This document shows, in pieces, positions 23,108 through 23,660 of a stretch of DNA of 23,660 nt. The position numbers were made by a program, and so were the translations under genes. Source of the DNA: JBDKVA01 sp039679375 (GTDB taxonomy: Bacteria > Bacillota > Clostridia > Acetivibrionales > DTU013); NCBI GenBank assembly GCA_039679375.1, contig JBDKVA010000052.1:1-23660 (forward strand), given 5' to 3'. Position 1 is the stretch's first letter. Each line of letters begins with the position of its first letter. The notes beneath the pieces are model-generated. The model did no database searches. It saw only the letters and a list, made by a program, of their open reading frames with translations, and was not told the DNA's origin.

Positions 23108-23130
23108 TCCTTTGTTTATTCACCTGCTTA

Positions 23131-23660
23131 TTAATCCAAGACTGCCGTTTCTGCGAGGTTTATAGGCACAGCCGTATCACTGTCAAAGCGGTCAAACACA
23201 TATACCCTGACCAGGTAAGCGGTATTCTGAGGATCCGCCGCATTAAAGTAAGCTGTGAATGTCTCTGCCGATGCGATATCCTTTTCCACGGCAATGATGC
23301 TTACAGGCAAACTGCCCTTCATAAGCTGGAACACAACCACTTCCTTACCTGCATGCGTGTCCATCCCGTGTATGGGTTCAACATCTGCCGATGCCTTTAT
23401 TCCCGCTGTCCTGTCCAGCTTTCCGGCAGATACGATGGTAAACTGTTTCAAGGTACAAGCCGCAATATCAATCTTGAGGGCGCCACTCACATTGCCCGCC
23501 GCATCCTTCACCTTAATGTAAATATCCATTACTCCCGCGCTTAAGCCTGCCGGGTTTGTAATTGTCGTTTCGCCCGTCCCGCAGACAGTACCCGCTCCAC
23601 CTGTGACAATCTCAGGTTCTGTTACATCGTCGGCTACTACCGCGTAATAATATTGTCCCG
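23131..23660 (-). CDS. C-terminal part of an Ig-like-repeat surface protein (5' end beyond window)
   Basis: The frame is open from the right edge to a TAA at 23131 (176 codons). The first visible part reads GQYYYAVVADDVTEPEI, later GVMDIYIKVKDAAGNVSG; this YYAVVxDDVTEP ... DIYxxVKDAAGNVS pattern is typical of repeated beta-sandwich modules in large Firmicutes surface proteins. The last 115 residues form a different beta-rich domain without motif. The gene probably continues upstream for a long distance. It is co-directional with the SLH gene; the product itself has no SLH repeats at its C-terminus, so the SLH neighbour may act as its partner or anchor. Confidence 0.75.
   Translation of the reverse strand, partial: GQYYYAVVADDVTEPEIVTGGAGTVCGTGETTITNPAGLSAGVMDIYIKVKDAAGNVSGALKIDIAACTLKQFTIVSAGKLDRTAGIKASADVEPIHGMDTHAGKEVVVFQLMKGSLPVSIIAVEKDIASAETFTAYFNAADPQNTAYLVRVYVFDRFDSDTAVPINLAETAVLD

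Overview
The window looks like chromosomal DNA of a spore-forming, anaerobic Firmicute of the class Clostridia. This rests on a complete cotJA-cotJB-cotJC spore coat operon, a YteA-type TraR/DksA sporulation protein, AGGAGG ribosome binding sites, sigma-A promoters with TATAAT boxes, an S-layer-homology surface protein, and a CBM_X2 module of the kind common in plant-polymer-degrading clostridia. The exact species cannot be told from sequence alone.

Layout, left to right. (1) 1-4182, minus strand: a carbohydrate locus with two LplB/LplC-type ABC sugar permeases (LplC cut by the window edge) and a membrane-anchored X2 + DUF4091/GH123-like glycosidase. The glycosidase sits between an intact lplB promoter and a decayed second copy of the same promoter plus lplB 5' end. 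(2) 4292-5536, plus strand: the cotJABC operon, closed by a bidirectional terminator. (3) 5595-13309, minus strand: a long operon-like run for a mannose/fructose/sorbose-family PTS. In transcription order it holds a SorC-type regulator, EIIA, EIIB, EIIC, EIID, a 150-bp block of strong palindromes, a zinc-dependent polyol-type dehydrogenase, a class II ketose-bisphosphate aldolase, Enzyme I and HPr. The set resembles known sorbose operons and carries its own general PTS proteins. Four TGTACA palindromes surround its promoter.

(4) 13403-16165: a divergent YcaQ/AlkX-family DNA glycosylase gene whose promoter contains a near-perfect Firmicutes LexA (SOS) box, then an AT-rich pair of minus-strand genes: a small membrane protein and an unusual adenylate-kinase-like protein. 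(5) 16257-18644: a full-length PAS-PAS-GGDEF-EAL cyclic-di-GMP enzyme with both active sites intact. (6) 18788-20004: a small three-gene minus-strand operon (helical protein, DUF5665 membrane protein, YteA-like). (7) 20123-21348: a uroporphyrinogen-decarboxylase-superfamily protein with a strong terminator. (8) 21454-23660: a secreted SLH-domain surface protein and, upstream of it, the C-terminal end of another surface protein that runs off the window.

The points most worth follow-up are the putative SOS-controlled AlkX-like glycosylase, the promoter/lplB duplication scar in front of the GH123-like gene, the 117-bp palindromic element inside the PTS operon, and the self-contained sorbose-like PTS operon with its TGTACA operator candidates. 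No CRISPR array, rRNA, tRNA, transposase or phage gene was seen.
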